From: CBDBDZ01 sp965204215
GTDB taxonomy: Bacteria; Pseudomonadota; Gammaproteobacteria; Pseudomonadales; GM7GCV1
Length of the DNA stretch: 23,376 nucleotides
Direction of reading: 5' to 3'
Assembly: GCA_965204215.1 (NCBI GenBank)
Contig: CBDBDZ010000007.1
Span: 1-23,376 of the forward strand
The number at the start of each line of letters is the position of its first letter. Position 1 is the first letter of the stretch. Under the pieces are notes generated by a model, which made no database searches, was not told the DNA's origin, and saw only the letters and a list, made by a program, of their open reading frames with translations. Positions 14,079-21,102 of the stretch are shown here, piece by piece. The position numbers were made by a program, and so were the translations under genes.

Positions 14079-14118
14079 TGTGCTAATTTTGTGCTAAAAA
14101 TACTGATAATTGTGCTAA
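14079..14118 (+). repeat. Three TGTGCTAA repeats near the attachment site
   Basis: TGTGCTAA occurs at 14079-14086, 14090-14097 and 14111-14118, with a partial inverted copy, GGCACAATTAA, at about 14136-14146. Short direct repeats of this kind next to an attachment core are typical of arm-type sites bound by tyrosine integrases or excisionases; that role is inferred. Confidence 0.5.
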
Positions 14119-14201
14119 TTAACTGTCATTTACTGGCACAATTAAAAGTCGCAAGCGTTGCAAGTTATTGAAAAATATAGAGCTTGCTAGTCAGCAAACC
14201 C

Positions 14202-14248
14202 CATTCATAATGCTGGGGTCGGTGGTTCAAGTCCACCCATAGCCACCA
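14202..14248 (+). other. 3' fragment of tRNA-Met (CAT), island attachment scar
   Basis: The 47 bases from CATTCATAATGCTGGGG through GGTGGTTCAAGTCCACC to CATAGCCACCA match the anticodon region, T-arm, acceptor 3' strand and CCA end of a tRNA-Met. The T-stem GGTGG/CCACC is perfect. The 5' half is absent: bases before 14202 do not complete the anticodon stem or supply GGCTATG. This is what remains at the far end after an element integrates into the 3' part of a tRNA gene. The intact gene should be left of this window. Confidence 0.85.
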
Positions 14249-14279
14249 TAAAAATCAATGACTTAGCATAAGTAACTTT

Positions 14280-14757
14280 GGGGCTGACCCAGATAACTAG
14301 GTCATAGTTTCTTTAACCCATTGATTCAATTGTTTTAATAGGAACTTTGGGTCACTGTTATTAAAACGCCATTCACGCACCTTCAAAAAGAGGTGAAAAT
14401 GCTCTTTTGGGACACCGTTAAATTTGCGTAAATGGCGTTTAAGTAAGCCAAATAAAGAGACTTTACCCAGTGCACCTCGACCCCGCTTGCCCTTATATGT
14501 GCCACCAAAATAACTTTCATCGACTTCCTCCTCACCAGTCAGTTGCTCAACGCCATAATCTTCAAATAAATGATTTCACGCAAGCGTTGAAAATAATACA
14601 CCGCGGTCTTGGCGTTAACGCCCACTAATGAGGCGGCTGTTCTTGCAGTTGCGCCTGCTACGAATAACTCAATTAATCGAGTTTGTTTATATTGGCTTAA
14701 ACGGCTTTTTCTCATATTCAGATAATACAAAATTTTATATTATCTGAATCAGCCCCC
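14280..14757. mobile_element. Internally deleted IS1595/ISXO2-like element
   Basis: A 478-bp element bounded by inverted ends: GGGGCTGACCCAGATAA at 14280-14296 and the reverse of GGGGGCTGATTCAGATAA at 14740-14757. The flanks share AACTTT on both sides (GTAACTTT and CAAACTTT), possibly a decayed 8-bp target duplication. The transposase inside is broken, but both ends are present, so it could still move if a related transposase were supplied. It lies 31 bases beyond the tRNA scar, outside the island. Confidence 0.8.
14297..14715 (-). pseudogene. Broken IS1595/ISXO2-like transposase
   Basis: The minus-strand start MRKSRLSQYKQTRLIELFVA and the TAVYYFQRLREIIYL segment match the N-terminus of ISXO2-type transposases. 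A one-base frameshift near 14565-14580 then changes frame to EDYGVEQLTGEEEVDESYFG, which carries the first catalytic Asp. After FGLLKR the sequence jumps straight to HLRKFNGVPKEHFHLFLK, the family's C-terminus, so about 90 residues with the remaining catalytic residues are deleted. The LLKR/AKRH similarity at the two edges may have guided the deletion. The end is QWVKETMT. It cannot be active. Confidence 0.85.
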
Positions 14758-15280
14758 AAACTTTAATTGAATGAATTTGTTATGGGAAGTAAATAGAACT
14801 GTTCAGATAATTTACTCCTAACACAAATGAATAAATTTGCTTGGCATGTAATTCTTTTCAATGTTAGTATCGGGTCGGACGATAAATTTGAAAGTCAACA
14901 AACAGCAAAGGCACTTTAGGTTTGGAATGAGAAAATATTTTAAAAAATCTGAAATATCCCAACAAAATACCAATCTATACGGTTGTTCGTGTTTTTTTAC
15001 AATTTTGCGATATGTCGTGTAAAAGCTGTTATTGAGAAAGGGACTATGAAAAATATCCTACCCCGTGAAAACGGGCGTGGCTCTAATCAGCTTGTATCAT
15101 TACTTTTTACTCCAGCTTCCTTTTCTAATTCTTTGGTGCAAGCAATTAGCATTGCATTAGCGTCAAGCGCCACGCGTTCGCTAAATTTAAGCAGTCAATT
15201 CAAGTTAGGGTGCGCTGTTCTTGTCGCAGCATTAAACTCAGTGTTAAACCCAACGCTGTTTAACTATGCACACATTTCCA
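14758..15280. other. ORF-less integron-type cassette and left flank
   Basis: No supported gene is present. From about 15030 to the attC site at 15281 the sequence resembles the second ORF-less cassette (15953-16373), with shared TTGG/AGCGTCAAGCGCC and a 69-bp identical 3' part starting at 15231. The left limit is unclear; a possible decayed attC end reads GCTGTTATTGAG at about 15025-15036. An open plus-strand frame through here (14983-15363) runs straight through the attC site and has no family features. The stretch 14758-14980 is AT-rich and featureless. Confidence 0.5.
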
Positions 15281-15299
15281 ATAACAAGCGCTTTAAATG
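15231..15299 (+). repeat. 69-bp repeat, first copy (second at 16249-16317)
   Basis: The 69 bases 15231-15299 are identical to 16249-16317. Each copy contains an inverted repeat, GTTAAAC-CCAACGCT-GTTTAAC, and runs into the left arm of an attC site (AACAAGCGCTTTAAATG). It marks two cassettes of the same ORF-less family. Confidence 0.9.
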
Positions 15300-15357
15300 C
15301 GTTCGCAAGCTCACCGGATCGCTGCTACGCAGCGCCCGTTTAAGCGGGGCGTTAGGG
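15281..15357 (+). other. attC site 1
   Basis: The left arm TAACAAGCGCTTTAAA pairs imperfectly with TTTAAGCGGGGCGTTA on the right, enclosing a GC-rich hairpin region (GCTGCTACGCAGCGCC). The right core GTTAGGG would be cut after G15351. The next cassette's ATG is at 15365, and AGGGG at 15354-15358 inside the core can serve as its ribosome binding site. Confidence 0.8.
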
Positions 15358-15364
15358 GCATAGC

Positions 15365-15871
15365 ATGCATCGAATAATTCTCATACTTTTATTGCCTCAG
15401 CTGGCGTGGGCAAATTGCTCATACGAGAAACAAATGAATATCGCTTTTTCTAGCGAGGAGCCAACAGACGTTATAACTTCTAGAGTTGTCGCGGGTGACG
15501 ACTGCAGTAAAGGCTTTGAGCATATAACCATAAAGAAAGCGAATGGTTACTGGCTTTATGAGTACTATGCCCCTTTGCGGCAATATTTTCGTAGTCAGCC
15601 GGTGACAATAAGCGACGTAAGGCGTGTCGTAGAAGACAACCTTTCAGAAAGGCACTTTTCTACCACTAACTCCTTGCCAAAATGGCAAGAAGAGGAAGCG
15701 TACTATGAAAGTAACTATCAAGAGTTGTCTGTCTCATCAAAGCGATATGAATTCTATCGCTCAAAACAATGGACTATGTATTCGCACCAAGTTGGCTACG
15801 AGAGTTTAAAAATTATTGTCTATGATCGTAAGTCAGGCACTGTAATAGAGGTATCAAGCGGTGGCCCCTAA
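15365..15871 (+). CDS. Cassette-encoded secreted protein of unknown function
   Basis: A 168-residue protein starting MHRIILILLLPQLAWANCSY, a short signal peptide with likely cleavage after LAWA, so it is probably periplasmic. The mature part is rich in Tyr, Ser and charged residues and contains two Cys (in NCSYEK and DDCSKG) that may form a disulfide. No family is recognised. The gene fills one integron cassette almost exactly: it begins 13 bases after the attC 1 cut point, using the AGGGG of that site for ribosome binding, and its TAA at 15869-15871 is the first part of attC 2. It has no promoter of its own that I can see. Confidence 0.8.
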   Translation: MHRIILILLLPQLAWANCSYEKQMNIAFSSEEPTDVITSRVVAGDDCSKGFEHITIKKANGYWLYEYYAPLRQYFRSQPVTISDVRRVVEDNLSERHFSTTNSLPKWQEEEAYYESNYQELSVSSKRYEFYRSKQWTMYSHQVGYESLKIIVYDRKSGTVIEVSSGGP

Positions 15872-15957
15872 CAAGTCAATCAACTTCGCGCCTACGGCGC
15901 CGGACTGCTTACACTGCGCTTCGCTCCGTTCCAGCTGCCGGTTATTGAAGCGTTATT
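15869..15957 (+). other. attC site 2
   Basis: The left arm TAACAAGTCAATCAA pairs with TTATTGAAGCGTTA on the right. The interior has CGCGCCTACGGCGC and CTTACACTGCGCTTCGCTCC hairpin-like sequence typical of marine gammaproteobacterial attC sites. The cut point is after G15952. Confidence 0.85.
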
Positions 15958-16373
15958 GGTAATAGGGTTTTGAGAAATAGCATTCTCAGTGAAAACGTAT
16001 GCTTTTCCTATCAAGTAGAGCGGTTTTTCTATATCAGTGTTCTTCTTGGGCATTTTGATGCAAGCCATTCACACTGTATTGGCGTCAAGCGCCGCATGTT
16101 CTGTGGCTTTGTTCTTTAGGGTATTGTATTAGTCGGCAAGTCATTCGTTGGGCATGGTAGCCCTCACGCGTAGTGGTTTCGCCAAGCTATCCCGTTCGCT
16201 TAATTTCCGTGCTCATTTTAAGTCAGGTTGTGGTGTTCCTGTCTGGGTATTAAACTCAGTGTTAAACCCAACGCTGTTTAACTATGCACACATTTCCAAT
16301 AACAAGCGCTTTAAATGTGTTTTCTTCGGCAACCGGACTCGCCACTTCATTGCTCGTTTTTTTTACGCGGGCG
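15953..16373 (+). other. ORF-less integron cassette
   Basis: A 421-bp cassette between the attC 2 and attC 3 cut points. I see no credible gene: the open frame from 16148 runs through the attC site and is mirrored only by shadow translation of the repeat. It shares the 69-bp segment and further diverged similarity with the cassette left of attC 1. It may carry a promoter or a small RNA; the inverted repeat GTTAAAC/GTTTAAC (16261-16283) is its most distinct structure. Confidence 0.65.
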
Positions 16374-16378
16374 TTAAG
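16300..16378 (+). other. attC site 3
   Basis: The left arm TAACAAGCGCTTTAAA matches that of attC 1; the right arm is TTTACGCGGGCGTTAAGTG. The middle (TTCGGCAACCGGACTCGCC) differs from attC 1, as expected for sites with conserved arms and variable centres. The cut point is after G16373. Confidence 0.75.
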
Positions 16379-16413
16379 TGCTTAATCAATTTCGGCGTAC
16401 AATTCAGGGTTAA

Positions 16414-17012
16414 ATGAATCTATTTGAACTATTACAAACATTTCAAAGTGGTTTCATTCCAAGCTTAATCAAAACCCATTAGATGTTTATTTAACTGGTG
16501 AATTTGAAGAGTGGCAAAGTAAACGCAATTTTGAAAGAAATTATATTATTTCTTTGGTGCAATTATCGGAAACGGATAAATGGCTATTTGCAGGAGCATA
16601 TAAGTTGCTCGGTACGGACTATATTAAAGATAAAAAGAGCCATAAATATAAGACAACAGAATTAGTTGGTTTTTCTGAACTTAAACCAGCAAAAATGGTG
16701 GTGGATAATTTTAATTCATATAGCCGCACTTCGGTTGATAAGCAAAGCTCTTGATATTATTGTTAGGCAAGGAATTACGAGCTGGAAGGCTGTTTTTGGC
16801 AACGTTAGTGTGATTACTCTGCAAACGGTCGTGGCGGTAATAAACAGTTAGTTAAATTACTAGAGGATAAGGGAGAACAATATGTTGATAATTTTAGGTG
16901 TTTTATCCTTGAAATAGCGGATACTTACGCGAACAATAATGCCATAATAGTCAGACAATCGTATTGTAAAGAGGTTTTATGCTCTAGAGAACACGCCTAT
17001 CACTCCAATTAA
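16414..17012 (+). pseudogene. Decayed GIY-YIG nuclease-family gene in a cassette
   Basis: Pieces of one protein appear in different frames: MNLFELLQTFQ (from 16414), then NPLDVYLTGEFEEWQSKRNF with WLFAGAYKLLG, then ALDIIVRQGITSWKAVFGNV, then NGRGGNKQLVKLLEDKGEQY with NFRCFILEIAD and KEVLCSREHAYHSN, stopping at 17010-17012. This order matches the mobile GIY-YIG family whose members start MNLFELL and end with an SRE-YNxN-like tail. At least three frameshifts are needed to join them, and the GIY...YIG catalytic block between NVSV and the GRGGNK segment is missing. The gene sits right after attC 3, so it entered as a cassette and then decayed. Confidence 0.7.
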
Positions 17013-17077
17013 AATTCTGGAAGAACGTGGTGTTACGAGCAAACATAATTAAACGGTTATACGCCTAAGGAGGCATC

Positions 17078-17536
17078 ATGCAAAAATTTCTAAAAAAATT
17101 AGTTTTAGGTTTCGCAACTGGAGTAGGGTTTTCAATAGCTCTTGTGTTGGTATTTATATTATCAATGGATTTGCTCGTTGGACAAATGTATAAGGAAACA
17201 GCTAACGCTGCTGACGAGTATTTATATCGCCAATATAAACCTGAAGATGGCAAGCTTGTCGTAGAAAATGAGAAAAGCGAAAAAGATAAGGATGGAATCA
17301 TTATCACCGGAGTTGTCAAAAATACCGATGATGTTAAATGGTCGAGCATCAGCCTAGAATTGGAATTATTTGATAAAGATGGCAACTTTGTCCATGAATG
17401 TTCTGAATATATAAGCCAATCAGTCGAACCAAGCCAACAAGAAAATTTTAAGCTAAAATGTAAGGGCTGTAGAAAAACTACAATACCAGAGTTTGAGTCT
17501 TATAAATTGAGGGTGGTTAGCGCAAGCTCATATTAA
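17078..17536 (+). CDS. Membrane-anchored FxLYD-like protein
   Basis: A 152-residue protein with one N-terminal membrane helix (about residues 8-35, in GFATGVGFSIALVLVFILSM) and an exported beta-sandwich-type domain. The pattern ITGVVKNTDDVKWSSISLEL, ELFDKDGNFV and VEPSQQENFKL is that of FxLYD domains, which often sit on cell-surface or periplasmic proteins of unknown function. An excellent AAGGAGG ribosome binding site is 4 bases from the ATG. The sequence GTTATACGCC just upstream (17056-17065) could be the end of a degraded attC site, so this may be another cassette gene. Confidence 0.75.
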   Translation: MQKFLKKLVLGFATGVGFSIALVLVFILSMDLLVGQMYKETANAADEYLYRQYKPEDGKLVVENEKSEKDKDGIIITGVVKNTDDVKWSSISLELELFDKDGNFVHECSEYISQSVEPSQQENFKLKCKGCRKTTIPEFESYKLRVVSASSY

Positions 17537-17751
17537 ACTTTATGACCTGAGTCAAATCCGAATCAAGGTGCTACTATTTCAAAAGGCATCCTGCATAGAA
17601 CTCGCGTGCGCCAAAAAACAGCTTCAATTGGCACTATCGAGAATGATGTCTAATAAACGTATGCTCAAATACGCCTCTGTATTACGCATCTTAACTGTAA
17701 GCTCACTGTGTTCGCGGCATTATGTGTATAGAGTAATCTGCTAGGTAAAAA
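17537..17751. other. Gap with a possible degenerate attC
   Basis: No gene is seen. The stretch from CTAATAAACG (17650) to GCGGCATTATG (17715-17725) has the spacing of an attC, but its arms pair poorly, so it is at best degenerate. The next gene starts 27 bases further on. Confidence 0.3.
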
Positions 17752-18327
17752 ATGTTCAATCAAATTTCAAAAAAATTAACAGATATATCGTCAACAAAAT
17801 TGGCGGTATTTTCATTTTTTCTGTTTTTGCTTTTTATGTTGGTGGTTTTACCTAGTTTGGCATCGAAAGCTGTTGAGTTATTTGCAGGTTTGGGGTCACC
17901 CGATCTGCTTTTTCATTATGATCGTGAAAAATTATACGCAATGGCTTCAGCCTATAATCAGCTTGGAAGGAGTGGGTATATTGAAACAAGGCTTCAGTAT
18001 GATTTAGTTTGGCCAGTTGTTTATACACTTTTCTTGGTCACTTCAATTAGTTGGTTTTGTCGCCGTATAACCAGTGTGCAAAGCAAACTAAGATATAGCA
18101 ATCTTGTGCCTATCGTGGCGTTGGTTTTTGATTTTTTTGAAAACACTTCTGTATCAATCGTTATGTATCAATTCCCTGAGAAAACGGTGTTGTTTAGCAA
18201 CATGGCATCATTTTCTACTACATTAAAGTGGATTTTCGTCTATGCGAGCTTTTTGGTGTTAACTATTTTTTTGGTTTCGTTTCTCTGGGTATCAATCAAA
18301 CAAGGTATAACAAAAAATTCTAAGTGA
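17752..18327 (+). CDS. Four-helix membrane protein of unknown function
   Basis: A 191-residue inner-membrane protein with about four membrane helices: residues 18-40 (AVFSFFLFLLFMLVVLPSL), 85-102 (WPVVYTLFLVTSISWF), 117-135 (LVPIVALVFDFFENTSVSIV) and 158-182 (WIFVYASFLVLTIFLVSFLW). I do not recognise the family. A loop between helices 1 and 2 carries the charged and aromatic stretch HYDREKLYAMASAYNQLGRS. The next gene, also a membrane protein, starts 41 bases downstream on the same strand, so the two may be co-transcribed. It lies beyond the last clear attC, and cassette origin is only a guess. Confidence 0.7.
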   Translation: MFNQISKKLTDISSTKLAVFSFFLFLLFMLVVLPSLASKAVELFAGLGSPDLLFHYDREKLYAMASAYNQLGRSGYIETRLQYDLVWPVVYTLFLVTSISWFCRRITSVQSKLRYSNLVPIVALVFDFFENTSVSIVMYQFPEKTVLFSNMASFSTTLKWIFVYASFLVLTIFLVSFLWVSIKQGITKNSK

Positions 18328-18368
18328 TGCGAAAGACTTGAGGCATCCAAAAAGAGGTTATTGCTATC

Positions 18369-18755
18369 GTGGTACATAGGTTTTCCATTGTTTATAATGA
18401 TAATATTACCAAGGCAGTGAATCCAAATATATTTAAACGGGAAAATTGGTTAACAATTGTATTAGGGTTTTCTTCAATACTCGCTGGATATTGGTTTCTT
18501 AAATTAAATATCAAAGGCTTTTATTTGGTGATTTCAGCCGCACTCGTCAATATCATTTCAGATGCTTTAAGTTGGGACTTATGGGATTCAGCAGTAGAAA
18601 AAATGGTCTATGCACGCAAAAAACTTCAGGGGTTACCAGTAAGAGAGGGGGAAGTAGCGTCCATGCAGTCATTGTTCCCCGAAGGCATGTTATTAAGTGC
18701 GTGTTTAGTGATTATTGCAGTACTCTTTACATATAGGCGATTTGTCAATGACTAA
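18369..18755 (+). CDS. Three-helix membrane protein of unknown function
   Basis: A 128-residue protein, probably with helices at about 30-47 (IVLGFSSILAGYWFLKL), 50-66 (FYLVISAALVNIISDA) and 106-122 (MLLSACLVIIAVLFTY). The loop ARKKLQGLPVREGEVASMQS is cytoplasmic by the positive-inside rule. The start is a GTG at 18369 that puts the protein 41 bases after the previous gene; no ATG gives a longer or better-placed alternative upstream. No family is recognised. Confidence 0.55.
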   Translation: MVHRFSIVYNDNITKAVNPNIFKRENWLTIVLGFSSILAGYWFLKLNIKGFYLVISAALVNIISDALSWDLWDSAVEKMVYARKKLQGLPVREGEVASMQSLFPEGMLLSACLVIIAVLFTYRRFVND

Positions 18756-18889
18756 CAACGAGCATGTATGCTCAAACAAAAGATGAATTGTGCTGTCTGA
18801 TAAGGTAGCATTGAGGGGTAAGAATAATCAGCTACCTACTAATTGACTAAAAAATATCCGTCACTTTGAACTTCACTACGAGTAATACC

Positions 18890-20797
18890 ATGACTAAATT
18901 TCTTGCTTTGTGGGCGGTTTGCGCCTTAACTTGCTCTGCGGCTTTTGCGCAAACGACTGAACCAGCCCAAACCACGCAATTATTATGGGGTGATACCCAT
19001 TTGCATACGACTTATTCTTTTGATGCGTTTTTGAATCAGAATCAAACCGCTGATCCTGATACGGCGTTTCGTTGGGCTAAGGGTTTGCCGGTGATTCATC
19101 CTTATCATCGTGCGCGGGTGCAAATACAAACGCCATTGGATTTTTTAGTCGTGAGTGATCATGCTGAGTTTATGGGGGTGATGAGGGCGATTAATAGCGG
19201 CAATATGGACAGCAGTGGGCTTGGTTTGATTGATAAATTCAAATTTTGGTTGTTGCAACGTCGCATTCGCTCGGCGGTGGCTGATGGTACTGGGCTTGAG
19301 GTGTTTACTCAGATACTGCCCCAGCCTGCGCAAAATCCTGGTGGTGATCCAGTGGTTGATCCGGCTAATATTGTTAATGGCGGGGTGTTCGGTAATACTA
19401 TCCAAACTGAAACCACCGCTTGGGGCGAGATAGTAGACGCGGCTGAACAACATAATCAACCTGGCACATTTACCGCCTTGTTGGGTTGGGAGTGGAGTTC
19501 AATTCCCACTGGTGCTAACTTGCATCGCGTGGTGATTACGCCTGACGATGGCGAGACTGCCAAGCAATTTTTGCCGTTTGGTTCAGACCAAAGCCAGTAC
19601 CCTGAAGATTTATGGCAGTGGTTTGAAGATACTCAAGCCGCGACAGGCGCACGTTTTCTAGCGATACCGCATAATTCTAATATTTCCAAGGGCTATATGT
19701 TTGCCGACACCACGCTCAAAGGCGAGGCAATGACCGCGCAATACGCGCAAACTCGCATGAAATGGGAGCCTATTGTTGAGATGACTCAATTTAAAGGTGA
19801 TTCGGAAACCCATCCTGACTTGTCGCCCGATGATGAGTTTGCTGATTTTGAGACGTATCCTTTTTACATTCAGCAAGTCAATCAAGATTACACTGCTCAT
19901 GCGGGTGATTATGTGCGTTCGGCGTTGCGTCAAGGTTTGGTGAGTGAGTCGAACATTGGAGTCAATCCGTATAAATTCGGCATGATTGGCTCGACCGATT
20001 CGCACACGGGTTTAGCCAGCGCCGAAGAAAACAACTTTTGGGGTAAAATGGCGAGTGACTCCGTGCCAGAAACCAAGCGCAACGCCTTTACTAGCGAGCT
20101 AGATGAAAATGGTCAACCCACCAACGCCAGCGGTTGGAATATGTCGGCATCGGGGTTATCCGCCGTTTGGGCAAACGAGAACACTCGCGATAGTATTTTT
20201 CAAGCCTTTCAGCGTAAAGAAGTCTACGCCACCACGGGGCCGCGCATTGCCGTTCGCGTGTTCGCGGGTTGGGACTTTGCCCAAGACGATCTTAATGCCA
20301 CTAATTTTGCCGAAATCGGTTACGCAAAAGGTGTGCCGATGGGTGGCGATTTGAATGCCAGTGACGCGAATGGCGTTGCGCCGCAGTTTTTAATTCATGT
20401 GATGAAAGACCCGCAAGGCGCAAACCTTGATCGGGTGCAAGTGGTCAAAGGTTGGGTAGATGCGCAAGGCGTGTCGCAAGAAAAAGTTTTTAATGCAGTA
20501 TGGTCTGGCGAGCGCAGTCTAAACGCCGATGGTAAACTCGCCGCAGTCGGTAATACGGTAGACCTAGCGACCGCCAACTACAGCAACAGCATTGGCGAAG
20601 CCTCATTAAAAACATTGTGGCAAGACCCTGAATTTAACCCACAACAAAGCGCGTTTTACTATGTGCGAGTGTTGCAAATCCCCACCCCGCGCCATTCGCT
20701 CTACGACGCGATTGCGCTACAAAGCGCAGTACCAGAAGAAGGCCCAGCCACCCTACAAGAACGCGCCTACACTTCGCCCATTTGGGTCACGCCGTAA
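18890..20797 (+). CDS. Secreted DUF3604 (PHP-like metal-dependent) protein
   Basis: A 635-residue exported protein of the DUF3604 family, related to PHP-type phosphoesterases; its substrate is unknown. The start at 18890 gives a signal peptide (MTKFLALWAVCALTCSAAFA, cleavage before QTTEP); an upstream TTG at 18866 would add eight residues before it. Likely metal-binding motifs are GDTHLHT (34-40), VVSDHAEF, IPHNSNIS and GSTDSH, followed by the family's ATTGPRI block near the C-terminal domain. Length and motif order are normal. Its higher G+C than the genes to the left marks the return to core chromosome. It is probably monocistronic. Confidence 0.92.
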   Translation: MTKFLALWAVCALTCSAAFAQTTEPAQTTQLLWGDTHLHTTYSFDAFLNQNQTADPDTAFRWAKGLPVIHPYHRARVQIQTPLDFLVVSDHAEFMGVMRAINSGNMDSSGLGLIDKFKFWLLQRRIRSAVADGTGLEVFTQILPQPAQNPGGDPVVDPANIVNGGVFGNTIQTETTAWGEIVDAAEQHNQPGTFTALLGWEWSSIPTGANLHRVVITPDDGETAKQFLPFGSDQSQYPEDLWQWFEDTQAATGARFLAIPHNSNISKGYMFADTTLKGEAMTAQYAQTRMKWEPIVEMTQFKGDSETHPDLSPDDEFADFETYPFYIQQVNQDYTAHAGDYVRSALRQGLVSESNIGVNPYKFGMIGSTDSHTGLASAEENNFWGKMASDSVPETKRNAFTSELDENGQPTNASGWNMSASGLSAVWANENTRDSIFQAFQRKEVYATTGPRIAVRVFAGWDFAQDDLNATNFAEIGYAKGVPMGGDLNASDANGVAPQFLIHVMKDPQGANLDRVQVVKGWVDAQGVSQEKVFNAVWSGERSLNADGKLAAVGNTVDLATANYSNSIGEASLKTLWQDPEFNPQQSAFYYVRVLQIPTPRHSLYDAIALQSAVPEEGPATLQERAYTSPIWVTP

Positions 20798-20950
20798 ATT
20801 CGTAGCCGTTTATCCTCATCTTGAGCTTTAGATGCTAGATATAATAGGTATAACGCCTTTCTCAACACCTCAGTGCGAGGCGAGGCATGACTACTTTCTT
20901 TTAGCTCATCAATAAGTTGAGTGGTTTTTCGTCAAATTTGAAACTAGTGG
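20767..20950 (-). pseudogene. Frameshifted ribbon-helix-helix gene remnant
   Basis: On the minus strand the frame reads TTQLIDELKESSHASPRTEV, then LRKALYLLYLASKAQDEDKR, the pattern of a ribbon-helix-helix DNA-binding protein. The expected first strand appears upstream in another frame (VSNLTKN), so a one-base indel near 20930 broke it. The C-terminal codons run on into sequence antisense to the end of the DUF3604 gene and stop at 20767-20769, so the original end is lost too. The rest of 20951-21102 shows nothing I can name. Confidence 0.55.
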
Positions 20951-21102
20951 TTTTTATAATAGCACTCTATAAGCGGAGTGAAACATATAAAAAGTGTGTA
21001 TAAAGTAATGAAAAAATCAATACCAATGAAACTGAAACGTCTATGTTTGACTGAGTTTAAGGTTATGTCTTTTACTTAAAATTACGATTTCGCAGTCACG
21101 AC

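Noticed and set aside
14079..14118. CRISPR-like short repeats
   Set aside because: The units are only 8 bp with irregular spacing, next to an attachment site; no CRISPR array is present in the window.
14202..14248. Functional tRNA-Met gene
   Set aside because: The acceptor 5' strand, the D-arm and half of the anticodon stem are missing.
14983..15363. 126-codon plus-strand frame
   Set aside because: It runs through the attC site to its end and shares its translation with the repeat in another cassette, so it is a by-product of the repeat.
16120..16160. Extra attC core at ATTCGTTGGGCATGG
   Set aside because: GTTGGGC fits the core consensus, but no pairing left arm or hairpin precedes it.
16148..16417. 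89-codon plus-strand frame
   Set aside because: Like the frame at 14983, it passes through the 69-bp repeat and an attC site.
19145..20577. Open frames antisense to or out of frame with the DUF3604 gene
   Set aside because: They are shadows of a long, motif-rich coding sequence.
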